NCBI RefSeq assembly: GCF_047948215.1
Contig: NC_134467.1
Coordinates: 35,989,020-36,053,019 of the forward strand
DNA: 64,000 bases
Source of the DNA: Lycorma delicatula
Taxonomy: Eukaryota; Arthropoda; Insecta; Hemiptera; Fulgoridae
Direction of reading: 5' to 3'
The position numbers and the translations under genes were made by a program. Positions 32,763 to 44,205 of this stretch are shown here, in pieces (the first letter of the stretch is position 1; each line of letters begins with the position of its first letter). The notes beneath the pieces are model-generated. The model ran no database searches, was not told the DNA's origin, and saw only the letters and a list, made by a program, of their open reading frames with translations.

Positions 32763-33426
32763 TCTTAAACTTTTCTTTCATTATTTAAATAATTTATTTA
32801 TACAGGCATACTAAACATAATGACATTATTTTTTTTCACCGTAGTTTAAAGGTTTTTTTTTTTTTTAAACTAACGTTAGATGTTTTATTACGTAATTTTG
32901 AACTGCTTATAAACAAATACGTGTAACTCAATTCCTCCAACTGTACAGTCTCAGGTGGACGATTGCTTCCGCTGTAATACGCATCTACTCTTCTCATTCT
33001 TCACTGTCTTTCATTAATTTTAGACATATAAGACTTTCAAATGCTCAAAACATCTCAACAGCAATCTCCTTTTTGGTCTCTTAAGTGCTTTTATTATTAC
33101 CATTTCTGTTTTCCACAATTCCACCATTCTCTGTACACCTCTTAAGATTATTAATATTTAATCATGCTCACTGTATGTATTTTCATTACAAAGAAATCCA
33201 AATTTTTTTGTATTATCTCATAATATATTCACTTGTATTCTACTTTGATATATTTTATAAAAATTTCGAATTATATATACATCGTGAAAAAGTTTCATTC
33301 GCTTAAATTGTCGGAAGAAGCGAATCTAGTGAAGAAATAACAAAAAAAAATCAACAACAGAAATTCTATGGAAATTGTTTCGTTATTTATGAACACAATA
33401 TGAACATATAACATTCTATACATTAA
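32763..33426. other. Gap, weak coding-like traces only
   Basis: The minus strand near 32940-33010 contains RMRRVDAYYSGSN-like text in a broken frame, too short to assign. A hydrophobic plus-strand ORF at 33085 starts with GTG and has no support. Confidence 0.3.
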
Positions 33427-34868
33427 CTAGCTGTACCCGCCACGCTTTGCTGTGGCACATTGTGATACCATGGATGAGAAATAAGAAACAAAACAAAGCA
33501 TACATTTCATAGAATTTTAATTTTGCAATACTTGTGGATATACAATATTTTTTTTTTGTTTTTCATTGTCTGCGTAGATATAAGACTATCTGGTTTGCCG
33601 ACTCTGAACACACAACATACAGTTCCCCTTGTGAGAAGCAATCCGCATGTAAATCTAAACCACACAATTCTAAAGACTGACCTTGAGCTTTATCGATTGT
33701 GATTGCAAATGCTAATCGAATTGGGAATTGCAATCTTTTAAATTGAAATGGTGTATCGGTCGGGATTATGGGTATTCGAGGAATGAGGACATCTTCACCT
33801 TTGAAAGGCCCTGTTAAAATCGTTGCTTCCACTACGTTATTCATCAATTTCTTAACTGCAAGTCGCATGCCGTTGCAGAGTTTTGGCCGATTAATATTCC
33901 GCAACAGGATAATTGTCATTTTTTTATCGAACCGTTGCTAGAATCAATCTAATGAGGAATGTTTTCCCAGTTCCTCCTGGCGCATCCAAAAAGAAGGTCC
34001 CCCCAACTCCGTCATTTATCATTTGCTTTATGCGATCATAAATGCCTTTCTGTTCACGCGTCAATTTGGGAATGTTTGATTGGACATATGACTGAAGATC
34101 ACCAATGTTGTAACTCTGTTCACGGCGTAAATCCCGAAGCGATCGCAGCTCGGGTGGGTGCTGGCATTCCCAATTGACTAAGAACTTTATTTGCAATAGC
34201 TAAGCACTTGTCTTCAATATTTATCAATGCTTCGTTGTAAATGCCATAGTCATATTGGTATTTTCTAGGCGTACTCTATACAAAATATCCTCAGCCATAT
34301 GCGATCGATATCTTTCCCATAACTCTATGGGAGATGAAGGGAAGCAAGCGGTCAATATAATTGCGAATAATACGCGAATTTGGTTTGGATGTGCAGTGTT
34401 GCACGCGTCATTAATACATATATCCCGCTGTTGGTCGTTTTCTAATAAATTCAGAGCTTGGTGAAAAGCGCAGCTCAATCACGACACGATCACACAAAAG
34501 TAACTCGATTAAAGTGAATATTTAATTCAGATAATAATCTGAGTCAGATGCAAGTGGATACGTTTTTTTTTGTTAATAAACAATGTAATTGGGAACAGGT
34601 ATTGTTTCACATGTGACTGCGGTTGTCGTTAGCTAGTATGGCGAGTGTTCCCCTCGCTTCCGGCAGATGGCGCGGTCACTGGTACACAGCTGACTGTTAA
34701 AAAAACTGTTTTCTCGCGGTCGCGGGTATGTGACTGATGCGAAAAATAGATAAAAACAATCTTTGATGCGGGTTTTATATCGTGCTAAAATTTGAGCACA
34801 ATCGGTGTAGAACATTTTGAGTTTTTGAAGCCGTACACAAACGAACTTAACATTTTTATATATACAGA
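33427..34868 (-). mobile_element. Non-autonomous Helitron, 1442 bp, same family as 601-1583
   Basis: The minus-strand start TCTGTATATATAAAAATG is at 34868. The 3' hairpin GCCACAGCAAAGCGTGGC and the CTAG end at 33430-33427 are followed by T. The first ~170 bases closely match the Helitron at 601. This copy keeps helicase segments, where the other keeps the Rep N-terminus. Confidence 0.88.
33563..34478 (-). pseudogene. Helitron Pif1-like helicase remnant
   Basis: Three pieces in minus-strand order. The first (34478-34224) carries FHQALNLLENDQQRDICIND and IELWERYRSHMAEDIL. The second (34196-33924) carries FFLDAPGGTGKTFLIRLIL, the Walker A ATPase loop. The third (33919-33563) carries the C-terminal LRNINRPKLCNGMRLAVKKL, LAFAITIDKAQGQSLELCGL and GELYVVCSE helicase motifs. 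Middle motifs between Walker A and the third piece are deleted, and frames differ, so it is inactive. In intact elements this domain unwinds DNA during rolling-circle transposition. Confidence 0.88.
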
Positions 34869-35239
34869 TGTAGTGGAGATATGCCAGTTGAAGCAAAGCT
34901 TTAATGAACTGTGAATAGGGTTTGAATAGAATGATTCGAGTAATTTAATGATTAATACTATATAACAATAGAATTAAATTTAAATTAAATAAATTAATCT
35001 CTCTATATCTATAATAATATAGGATGAGCAACATAAAACCGAACCCGTAATAAAACCGCTATCCAACACTATTTATGAAAAATTATCATCCAACTAGCGC
35101 GACTAGTGGGTGTATATGTTACTAATGATTGTTGCTGCCGTTTGTCAGGAGCTTACGTATCAGTGCAGTATACGTTTTATTGTGTGCAATATTGTGAGTG
35201 CACTTCTGTTTGTGTAAAATTCCTCATTAAATCAAGGAG

Positions 35240-36195
35240 AAGATAACTATAGTTAAGGCCTATATTCGTTCTGGATCGTTTGAAGAATCAGATAAAGTAC
35301 TGATAGAAAAATTTCCGAATGTCTTATCCGAAAATCAGTATAGTAGTATACCAAAATCTATAGTATAAAGATTTAGTTAAAAAATGGAGTACAACAGGTT
35401 CGGTTTCAAATGCAGAAAGAAACAGGCAACCTTCCGTTAGAACTCCAAGGTCGTTGCCGATATTGAATAAGTAAGCTACCCAAAAATCTGGCTTTAAGTA
35501 CACATCTTATCATAAAATTCTTCACGAATTAAAATTGAAACCATACCGGGTTACAACGTGTAACAACTGAAGGGGACAGACAAATCGAAACGACTTGTTT
35601 CAATTGACTTCTGGAAAACATTGTTGGTGGAAGATAGACCCGATGTCGTATATCATTTAAGACGACATGGTTTCATTTATATAGCCATGTTAATTCGGAC
35701 AACACCAGTTATTAGATGGTAAGAAATCCTCACGAAATATTCGAGCGTCCACTTTACGATGAGAAAATTGGTGTTTGGTGTGCCGTTTCCGGTAATCGTG
35801 TAGTGGGACTAATATTTTTTCACCAGACAGCCAATACAAAAGTTTACCTCACAATTTTTGAAGGGTTAACCGATAATGAAAAATAATACAGGTTCTTCCT
35901 ACAAGACGGAGCAACGTGTCACACATCAAACGTTTACTGAATCGCTTTCATAAATGAATGAGTTGTCAGCAGAGAACGGTGGCATCTTCGTTCCCCAGAA
36001 TTGTCTACTTGCAATTTTTCTTTGGGGTTACTTAAAGGAAAGAATTTACGCATCTAATCCCCACAATATTGATACACTGAAATTGAACATTCAACGAGAA
36101 ATTAACGAACGCAATTGACAACAACATTTTGCGTCAGTTAACTCTCATTAATATGATCAGTCGTGCATTAAAGTGCTCAAAGTGGTCATTTTGAA
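35240..36195 (+). pseudogene. IS630-type transposase, heavily decayed
   Basis: Plus-strand traces: VKKWSTTGSVSNAERNRQPS, KSGFKYTSYHKILHELKLKP, then IGVWCAVSGNRVVGLIFF, and FLQDGATCHTSN, the second catalytic Asp box. The final block lies near 36000, where the Asp-Phe-Phe box reads LQFFFGV. There are many stops and shifts. Confidence 0.75.
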
Positions 36196-36284
36196 TATCT
36201 TTTGTAACAATAAGGTAAACAAATGCAACATTTAAATTAGGTTTTATATTTTTCTTGTTGAATTTATCCGTATCATTATTTTAA

Positions 36285-36440
36285 TTTTTTTAAACCTCTG
36301 AGACCACCGTTAGGTAATACTTCAGATGATGAGATGAATGACAATTTTTTTAGCGTGTGAAAATACCATGCCTGACCAGGATTCGAACCCAGGACCTCAG
36401 GATGAAAGGCCGAGACGCTACCATTCGCGCCACGTAGCCC
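36285..36440 (-). mobile_element. SINE B
   Basis: The minus strand shows the head with A box GTGGCGCGAATGGTAGC, the GGGTTCGAATCC B box and the CATCTCATCATCTGAAG tail. Confidence 0.8.
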
Positions 36441-36469
36441 GCCAAATAAGGCACCTTTTTTCCCTTTTT

Positions 36470-36602
36470 TAACCTCCAGGATCACCGTTAGGTATTGCTT
36501 CAAAGGATGAGATGAACGATTTGTAGCGTGTGTAAAAATGTCATGTCTGACCAAGATTAGAACCCCCGGGACCTCCAGATGAAAAGCCGAGATACTATCT
36601 CT
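36470..36602 (-). mobile_element. SINE B, second adjacent copy
   Basis: The same tail and body as the previous copy. Its B box is damaged (GGGGGTTCTAATC), and the head is cut at the A box. Confidence 0.7.
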
Positions 36603-36701
36603 AAAATAAGGCATTTTTCACAAACGCAACTGCAATCATAATACTGTACTGCAACAAAACGTATACTGCACTGACACGTAACCACCTTCTTTCTTTCTTT
36701 T

Positions 36702-36995
36702 TCTTGTTTACCGTCCGGTAACTACCGTTTAGATAATACCTTAGAGGATGAATGAGGATGATATTGTATGAGTGTAAATGAAGTGTAGTCTTGTACATTC
36801 TCAGTTCGACCATTTCTGAGATGTGTAATTAATTGAAACCCAACCACCAAAGAACACCGGTATCCATGATCTAGTATTCAAATCCGTGTAAAAATAACTG
36901 GCTTTACTAGGACTTGAACGCTGGAACTCTCGGCTTCCAAATCAGCTGATTTGGGAAGACGCGTTCACCACTAGACCAACCGGGTGGGTTGACAA
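36702..36995 (-). mobile_element. SINE A, full length
   Basis: The minus strand runs from the A box (GGTCTAGTGGTGAACGCGTC) and CAAATCAGCTGATTTGGAAG through B box GTTCAAGTCC to the GTTACCGGACGGT tail. It is one of the best-preserved copies. Confidence 0.85.
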
Positions 36996-37281
36996 GTAAC
37001 CACCTGATAAATGGTAACAACAATCAGTAGTAACATATATATCCACTAGTCGAGCTAGTTGTGTGATAGTCTTTCATAAATAGTGTTGGATAGCGGTTAC
37101 ATTATAGGTTCGGTTGCATATTGCTCACACTGTATAAATAAGGTGATGCATAACCTTGCTGAAATCAGAATTTATTTAATTTTCCAAATTTTCCTGGATA
37201 TTTGGTAAATTTTTATTGGATAACAAATTGCAATAAGTTAATCATTAACTAATTAAACTTTAAATACAAATAATAAATGAA

Positions 37282-37870
37282 TTAAATATCAGTTGACCAA
37301 GCCTTATAATTTTTAGTAATATTGTAAATGATTTTATTAACTATATAAAACTTACCTAATTCCGATAGGTTGTGTAAAAGGCGCCCTTCTCGGATAATAA
37401 AATTAAAGACATAGAACCAAAAAAAATCAATATTGAAAGTAAAGGAAAAAAAATTATCAAAATCTCTTCTAGCATAAATATATATATACATGATAATATT
37501 ACATTTTTTGCAGTAACCTGGTACTTTCAAAAACAGAAAAATTCGGTTCAAAATTTCGTTATTATTGTATAAGATATCACGGATGTTTCCGGGTAGATCA
37601 AATTTACGACGCAACGCTTCATAACATATACAGTCTACGAGAATGTGGTTCACAGTCATGCGGCAGTTGCATCGTGTGCAAAGGGGAGCGATCCTCCTGA
37701 CATTGTGGGATACTCGTATGTCCTATCCGTAACCGGCAGAGGACCACTTCCTCACGACGAGTTTTTCTGCAAGAGGAGCCCCATGATAACACTGAATCTT
37801 TAATCCGTCGGAGTTTATTATTGACGGTAGTCGCCCAGTCACTTTGCCACCTTACTCTCATTGTATTTAT
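37282..37870 (-). pseudogene. LINE C-terminus and 3' region
   Basis: The minus strand reads WATTVNNKLRRIKDSVLSWG, KTRREEVVLCRLRIGHT, then in another frame MTVNHILVDCICYEALRRKF with FDLPGNIRDIL. A cysteine knuckle and a GHT..H block are typical of Jockey/R1 C-termini. The 3' part (37282-37620) is the sequence amplified in the tandem array at 48084-49747. Confidence 0.75.
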
Positions 37871-38780
37871 TATTTTGAAGGCTATTATTATTATTATTAT
37901 TAGTGTTTAGTCATTAATTCCAACATTAACTTTTTAAAGTTTATTAGATGTAATTCTGATGGTAAAACGAAATAAATAAAAAGTTGCTTTGGGGCGTTTA
38001 ACTTAATTTTATTATTTCCGCAATTTTTTTCAGTTTTTTCAATTTTGTCAGGTTATAACTGAATAAAACGAAGGTTTTTATAAAGTAAAGGTTTTCACAA
38101 ACATTTCTCATAAAATTAAACATTAAAATCGTGTAACAAATATCCACCTTTCTTATAAAAAAAAAAGGTTGACTGAATATATAGGACACAAAATGGCAGA
38201 CAAAAATTTCAAACATAACATAAAATATAATTTTGTGTATGTACATCCGTACTTATTTCTATCTCATAATATTCCTCAATTTTGAAATATAAAACTGTGT
38301 TTTTACTTTAATAATCAACCCAGATATATTTAAGGTACCAGTTTTGTTATTAATATTATTTACTTTATAGATATATTTAAAATGAACAGATTTATTTAAA
38401 AAGTAACAAATAATTTATCTTTAAAATTAAATGAAACATTTATTTAGTAAACTAAATTAACAGAATTATTTTTAATTAAATTGCTAAAAAGAAATAAAAC
38501 TGTAAACTACTAAATTTTAGTAATCTGTAATTTAATTACTGTACAATTATTATGTAGTTAATTAATTAATTTTCCATCATGATAAGATGAAATTTGTTAG
38601 ATATAATTAGGTCGTGGATTTAACTGTCCAATATTACGATATATGTAATTACATGTTCAAAACACAAACCGTAAACAACAATATCCTATTATTGATTTAT
38701 ATACGACCTTCCAAAATAAAATTTAATTAATTAATTAAATCTAATTAATAAGTAATCATACACATAATTTAATCTTTTGA
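37871..38780. other. AT-rich gap, nothing recognised
   Basis: An ATT trinucleotide run at about 37882 and diffuse AT-rich DNA; no supported element. Confidence 0.4.
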
Positions 38781-38784
38781 AAAA

Positions 38785-39215
38785 ATCTGACAACAAAGTT
38801 ATAGGACGCGATTTTTTTTCTGATGCACGGCTTACACACACATATACGGACAACTTAATTAAAAATATTTATCATCTTCAGTAAATATTTTTTGTTTATT
38901 TAATTCATTGATTCTAATTAAATCGGGCGCGTATTTCACTCGCGCGGGTCTGGCGGTACTAGGGACCACTTAAAATACTTTTTTACACTTTATTCATTTA
39001 TTTAATTCTACCGCTCACCTGTGACATTACAACATAGAAAACGACTACGGAACTTATATATCAGTGCTACACTAGCTCTCCTTGTGGTGAGAGGAGTTAA
39101 TATTGAGACAGTATACCCACTTATCCACTAGTTCATTTAGAGCATTTTTTGGGGCGGATGAAATTTTTCAAAACTTTTTTTGGAAATATTATTCTATTAT
39201 AATTTTTAATAAATT
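38785..39215. repeat. Dispersed repeat, copy of 6240-6975
   Basis: Shares the GGCTTACACACACAT, TTAATTCTACCGCTCACCTG and AGCTCTCCTTGTGGTGAGAG blocks with the first copy. It is shorter, with internal gaps. Confidence 0.6.
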
Positions 39216-39239
39216 TGCCTAAGAAAAATAAGACCTTAA

Positions 39240-39960
39240 TTAGAAAAAATCTGGAGATAGTGAGGGTACCAGTGCAGTTATCAAGGAGAGATTATTGTCT
39301 CGTCTAGGATTCTTCCGAACAGCTTTCACAGCTCTCGTGGAGGGTTTTGAAAAAGTTCAGAAACCAGCCCCGGCCTTAATGCAGCCGCGTAGGTATGCTG
39401 AGGTGGTTAGGGGTAGACGTGAAACTTGCCAGTCCAAGATACCTGAGATTGCTTTGTCAGCAAAGCGGAGGGTACGACTGTGTCCAGCTGTCAGCTGAAG
39501 AAAGACCTCCAGGTTGCCCTTCGGGGTGACCAAAAGGGACTCAAAATGAGAAACATCAAAGAAACCAATAACGGATTAGTTGTCGTAGTGGATGATAAAG
39601 AGACCATTAAGGCAATTTGACATTCCACTACGGTTAAGCGATTCAATCTAAAAATAGACCCGAAGAGAATGCATTATAGTCCTCGCATTATAATCTATGA
39701 TATTGACCGCAGTCTTACCGAGGAGAATGTCTTGTCCCTGATTAGGGAGCAGAACACTGATTTGAATGAAGCCGTCTTCCAGCGGGACTGCTGGCTGGTC
39801 TTTAAAACGGGTAGGCGTGATACCCTGAAATATCACGGAGTCTTTGAAGTGGGTTCTGATCTCTTTCAAAAATTTACGTCTGCAGGCAGACTATTTATAA
39901 ATTATCAGATATTGAGGGTGACCTTGCTTTACAGTCTCACCTTTTTGACCTTTTAAGTTG
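39240..39960 (+). pseudogene. LINE ORF1 (gag-like) fragment
   Basis: Plus-strand pieces: LLSRLGFFRTAFTALVEGFE, PRRYAEVVRGRRETCQSKIP, a block near 39550 with NNGLVVVVDDKETIKAI, and PRIIIYDIDRSLTEENVLSL with NEAVFQRDCWLVFKTGRRD. Alternating basic and ferredoxin-like segments with PRIIIYDID are characteristic of R1/Jockey ORF1 nucleic-acid-binding proteins. At least two stops interrupt it. Confidence 0.7.
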
Positions 39961-40559
39961 AAACTTTATTGGCATCAACGTTCCCATAGGTAGAAGTAAT
40001 CTGACAAAGTTGGGTCAAAATCGGAAAATTAACAAATGTAACAAGGAGATCTATCGAAATGAAGAAACAGCAAAACAGTAAAGGTTAAATTTCATGAAGT
40101 ACATGATTAGAAAGGCCCAAAAAATTAAATAAATAAATTTTTGACAAGCTTTACAGTATGAAAAATAAATCGAATTAGGTTAACTAGATGAAATAGGACG
40201 TCCAAAGGATATGCTAACAGAAGAGATGACTGTTGCGATAGAGATAACTTCCGAAGAATTTACGATATAAAAGTTTCTTCTGTGGCAAAAGAAATAGGGT
40301 CAGGAAAAAAGGAAAGAGAGACAAAAATGAAACCAAGCCGAAAAAATTAGAAACGGCATGGAAAATAAGCTAGAAAGAAGTGATGTTTGGTTTTAAGTTG
40401 GACTTTTCGCACAATATACATATATATAGGTAAAAAAATAATAAAATTACCAACGATATACTTTAAAATATTTAATTATAAGATTATTTATAAAAAAAAG
40501 AGAAAAAAAAGAGTTTGGTAAAATATTTTAAAAAAGTAGCTGTGAACAGTTGAACGTTT

Positions 40560-40810
40560 AAGTTTAGGTTAACTGTTAACTAGAATAGTTCTCTCGCTGG
40601 ACGGGGGCGTCCCATGTGTAGAAGTAGGACGGGAAGAGCAGTCCTTTTGCGGAGGAAGTTTTATCGGGCCCTCCAGAAGCGGAAGATCAGGGGGGGCAAA
40701 CGCTCCGGGGGGTACCGCAATGGGGGAGCCTGCAAGGGCTCCAAGCCCTTGGAGGTTGGTTGGGCGGGCTTCAACCCACTTTTTTTAACAGACTTCATTT
40801 TTATGCACTG
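40560..40810 (+). pseudogene. GC-rich LINE-like 3' fragment
   Basis: A sharp GC-rich island in AT-rich DNA with RKFYRALQKRKIRGGKRSGG and KGSKPLEVGWAGFNP. It resembles the C-terminal basic tail and 3' end of R1-type elements. The assignment is tentative. Confidence 0.4.
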
Positions 40811-41444
40811 TAAAATGAATACAAGATTACACTACTTAACAGTTTTCTGAAATTTTTACGATAAGAAATCGACGTAATACTGCAAACACGATTGATCAGT
40901 GAAAGGTTATTTAACACATTACCGCAATTAATAATGAGGAGTATTTAAACAAATTATGATGAAAAAAATCAGTGTTGCCAACTTGTTTTCCGTAGGTCTA
41001 AAATTATTGTACCTAATAGACACATGTTTAAAATGTTATTTGTTTTCTGTTGACATTATTTATATCAATCTTCTTATAATTAAATTCTCTACAATTTATG
41101 TTTAAAGAATGTATGATTTATTGCCAATTTAACAACGTTATTGTACGTCAAAAGTAAAAAAAAATGTGTTTTTGACCCTATTTTTGGCGTTTTACATGGG
41201 ATATATTAAAAACTAAAAGAGATACAGTTCTGGGACCTATTTTCTTCGATTTCCCAGCTGAAAAACCATAAGAAACAATTGAATTTGTCCCTTAATTGAC
41301 CTTCCCAGAATTTCAGAAAGCCTTAATTTACCCGGAGGAACTGAAACTCGGGCGAAATCTTTCATCCTGTATAACTCGCTAACGAAGCGTTTTCGGACCT
41401 ATGTTTATATGAACTTTTTTCTTATTTTTAGCCTCTAGAATGAG

Positions 41445-41511
41445 TTGTCAAAGTATGGGCAATACTTTGACAAGTGATTCAGGAGGATAGGGCATGTCCT
41501 CCTGATTCACT
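41445..41511. repeat. Two adjacent perfect hairpins
   Basis: Stem 1: TTGTCAAAGTAT (41445-41456) with its inverse at 41462-41473. Stem 2: AGTGATTCAGGAGGA (41473-41487) with its inverse at 41497-41511. The stems are 12 and 15 bp without mismatches, with loops of 5 and 9 bases. No flanking gene. Confidence 0.8.
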
Positions 41512-41559
41512 CTCTATACATAAATATATATATATATATAAAATTTTGAGCGGACTGTG

Positions 41560-41670
41560 GTTTTGGGACCTGGGGGGGGGATATAAAACGCGAAGATATA
41601 TCGAAATTTTCCGAAGTCGTATCATGGTACCCATTACATGAGGAAGCTTTCTTATTAAATCTACCTAACA
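41560..41670 (-). repeat. Fragment of the 18.5/46.3 kb dispersed repeat
   Basis: The inverse of the GGTACCATGATTCAACTTCC to AGACCCCAAAACCA section. Confidence 0.65.
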
Positions 41671-41929
41671 ATCGACACTTCCGGACAAATTTTATTCTAA
41701 TTTAATGAATTATTTTTATTATTAATTTTGAAATTCTGTAAAATCCTAAATTCACAATTAACAAAGTATTTTTACACCAAACCTAAAATATTGTGTTTTT
41801 CGATCCCAACCTTTTTGTGCGTTTAACCAAAATTTCTCGAAACAATAAAAATTCAGTTCTGGGATCTAACTTTTTTATTCAGGAAAGAATTTATATAATA
41901 CCATTAAATTTATCCTTTATTTTGAGTTC

Positions 41930-42163
41930 CAAGGAGGATAAGATGTATGAATTTAAATGAAGTGTAGTCTTGTACCGTCTCAGGTCATTTCTGAGATGTG
42001 TGGTTAATTGAAACCCAATCACCAAAGAACATATCCACTTTATAGTATTCAAATCCGTATAAATGTAATTGCCTTTACTAGGATTTGAAACTTAAAATTC
42101 TCGACTTCGAAGTTAGCTGATTTTCGATGAATAGATCACCAATAGACCAACCCGGTGGGTTAG
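41930..42163 (-). mobile_element. SINE A
   Basis: The minus strand has the head (ACCCACCGGGTTGGTCTATT), a damaged B box (TTTCAAATCC) and the body. The tail is shortened. Confidence 0.75.
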
Positions 42164-42329
42164 CAAGATTTAATAATATTATGGCTTAATATTATTAAAG
42201 GCGCAAAAATCGGAGAGTAAACTTTCCCCAGTTGACACGAGTTAAACGTTTCTCCACTTATGTTTATATGAACACACTGGTTATTCTAGAGGTGAATTCG
42301 TCACCACAAGTAAGTTACCTTTATATTTA

Positions 42330-42412
42330 TTTGTATACTAGATCGTGGATAGCGGTATGTTTAGTGGTTGGGTTTCAATTAACTACACATCTCAGGAATG
42401 GTCAACCTATTT
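42330..42412 (+). mobile_element. SINE A body fragment
   Basis: CTAGATCGTGGATAGCGGTA through CACACATCTCAGGAATGGTC-like sequence. No head or tail. Confidence 0.6.
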
Positions 42413-42419
42413 CTTTTTA

Positions 42420-42697
42420 TATTTAGTCTCCGGTAAGGTGTTACTTTAGAGAATGAATGAAGACGATTTGTATGAATGTAAATGAAGTATAGTCTTGTAC
42501 AGTCTCAGGTAGATCATTCCTGAGATATGTAGTTAATTGAAACCAAACCACTAAAGAACACCGGTATCCACGATCTAGTATTCAAATCCGTATAAAAGTA
42601 AACTGCCTTTACTAGGATTTGAACCTTAGAACTCTCGACTTCGAAATTAGCTGATTTGCGATAACGAGTTTACCGTTAGACCAACTCGGTAGGTTAG
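42420..42697 (-). mobile_element. SINE A
   Basis: The head with a decayed A box at the right end, the CAAATCAGCTAATTTCGAAG block, B box GGTTCAAATCC, and the tail at the left. Confidence 0.78.
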
Positions 42698-42724
42698 AAA
42701 TGGTAGACCTGTTTTTTTCTTCAG

Positions 42725-42945
42725 AGAAATGTATGAGTGTAGTCTTGTACATTCTCAGTTCGACCATTCCGGAGATGTGTGGTTAATTGAAACCAAACCA
42801 CTAAAGAACACCGGTATCCACGATCTAGTATTCAAATCCGTGTTAAAATATCTGACTTTACTAGGACTTGAACGCTGGAACTCTCGAATTCCATATCAGC
42901 TGATTTGGGAAGACGCATTCACCACTAGACCAACTCGGTAGGTTA
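42725..42945 (-). mobile_element. SINE A, 3' truncated
   Basis: A good head (GGTCTAGTGGTGAATGCGTC) and body. The tail is lost at an internal junction. The ORF seen on the plus strand here is a SINE shadow. Confidence 0.78.
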
Positions 42946-42964
42946 GAAATTATCGATCTGAGAA

Positions 42965-43062
42965 TCTAAAATAATACACTTCATTTACATTCAGACATAC
43001 CATCCTCATTAATTCCTGAAGTAAATATCTTACGACTGTTATGGAGGCTAAACAGAAAAACG
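42965..43062 (+). mobile_element. SINE A tail fragment
   Basis: ACTTCATTTACATTCAGACA and the GGAGGCTAAACAGAAAAAC tail. It may be the other half of a SINE split by rearrangement. Confidence 0.6.
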
Positions 43063-43436
43063 GGAGAAGTTATATTTATATGAACATTCTTCTTTATTTC
43101 CATTAATAAAATGTGTCCTGAGAGTTTGTTACATTCTTCGTGAATCCTTCTGTTGTAATAATTTTTAAACATACTTATGATACGATAATGTAAACCTTAG
43201 TATCTAGTATAAGTCAAATGTTGGGATTTAATTAACGGATTTTTTATGAGACAAGTAATATGTATTATTGAACCAATTTTTAGGTCTTATTTGGCAGAAT
43301 ACTTTTACAAATAAAAATTTAAAAAAATAAAAATTTAATTTAATAAATTTTAAAAATGAAAATATTTATTAAATTAAAAAAATAAATAAATAAATAAATT
43401 ACTTATTTATGATTAGAATGATTTGATGTATTTCAG

Positions 43437-44042
43437 GAAACAGAATCTAAAATTGGAATAATAAATATAGAGAAGGACACTGAGAAATTCCATGGTGATA
43501 AAAATAAAAATATAATAATATCTGATGACGAAGACAACTTTTGGAGTATGAGAAAATTACAAATAAAAAGGGGTAAAGAGAGAATTTATAAAAGATGGAG
43601 AAAAAAAATGAAATTTCATAGACGGGAAGATCCAAAAGCTCGTAAATATTTACAACCAAGAAAACCTTATAAAAATAAAAGAAAATTGTACACTAGGGTC
43701 GGTGATAACGAATTCCATGATAAATTAAAAGCGTGGAATTCGATACCTGATTATATAAGACTTGAAAATTTTACGGCTAAATTTATAACGTTAGAACCGA
43801 TAAACGTAACGACAATCCGAAGAACCAGATTTACGACTACAAAAAAAATTATATTAATAAACTATAAAATTTATGGTAAAAATCACACAGCATTACCAAC
43901 TGTAAGAAAAACAAGAAGAAAAAGAACTAAACGAAGTGGTTATAGCCGAATACCAGGTCGAGTACCAACTAAAAAGCTGAGGACTACGCCAACATATGCA
44001 ACATATAAATTAGATTATAGAAATATATATAAACTCTTATAA
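43437..44042 (+). CDS. Terminal exon of basic protein (array member 5)
   Basis: The acceptor GATGTATTTCAG ends at 43436. Phase 0 is open for 201 codons to TAA, with AATAAA at 44107-44112. The first ATG is at codon 38, so about 37 conserved-looking codons precede it. That N-terminal segment is acidic or mixed (ETESKIGIINIEKDTEKFHG; IIISDDEDNFW). From MRKLQIKRGKERIYKRWRKK the chain turns strongly basic, Thr/Arg/Tyr-rich. The C-terminus is KTRRKRTKRSGYSRIPGRVP and TTPTYATYKLDYRNIYKLL. No domain was recognised. The acid-to-basic switch is like members 2 and 3. Function is unknown. Confidence 0.7.
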   Translation, partial: ETESKIGIINIEKDTEKFHGDKNKNIIISDDEDNFWSMRKLQIKRGKERIYKRWRKKMKFHRREDPKARKYLQPRKPYKNKRKLYTRVGDNEFHDKLKAWNSIPDYIRLENFTAKFITLEPINVTTIRRTRFTTTKKIILINYKIYGKNHTALPTVRKTRRKRTKRSGYSRIPGRVPTKKLRTTPTYATYKLDYRNIYKLL

Positions 44043-44205
44043 AAAAATTTTTAATAATGTACTTATCTGAAGAAGGAAAATACAAAAGATAAGAATTTTA
44101 CTATTGAATAAATTCATAATTTTTTTTATGTTCTTGTCCATATCAGGGATGACAATAAATTGAAATATTTTTTAAATTACACATCGAACCAAGTTATATA
44201 ATATA

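Larger units (their letters stand above)
35019..37134 (+). mobile_element. Decayed DDE transposon with nested SINEs
   Basis: Inverted ends: GAGCAACATAAAACCGAACC at 35025 and its inverse at 37108-37126, extended by CGCTATCCAACACTATTTAT at 35070 and its inverse at 37074. The arms run about 110 bp or more. The interior carries a ruined transposase and three SINE insertions on the right side. Confidence 0.78.

Noticed and set aside
33085..33306. Hydrophobic ORF as a signal-peptide first exon for the array
   Set aside because: It begins with GTG, has no clear donor and lies in T-rich DNA, where Leu/Phe-rich frames arise by composition.
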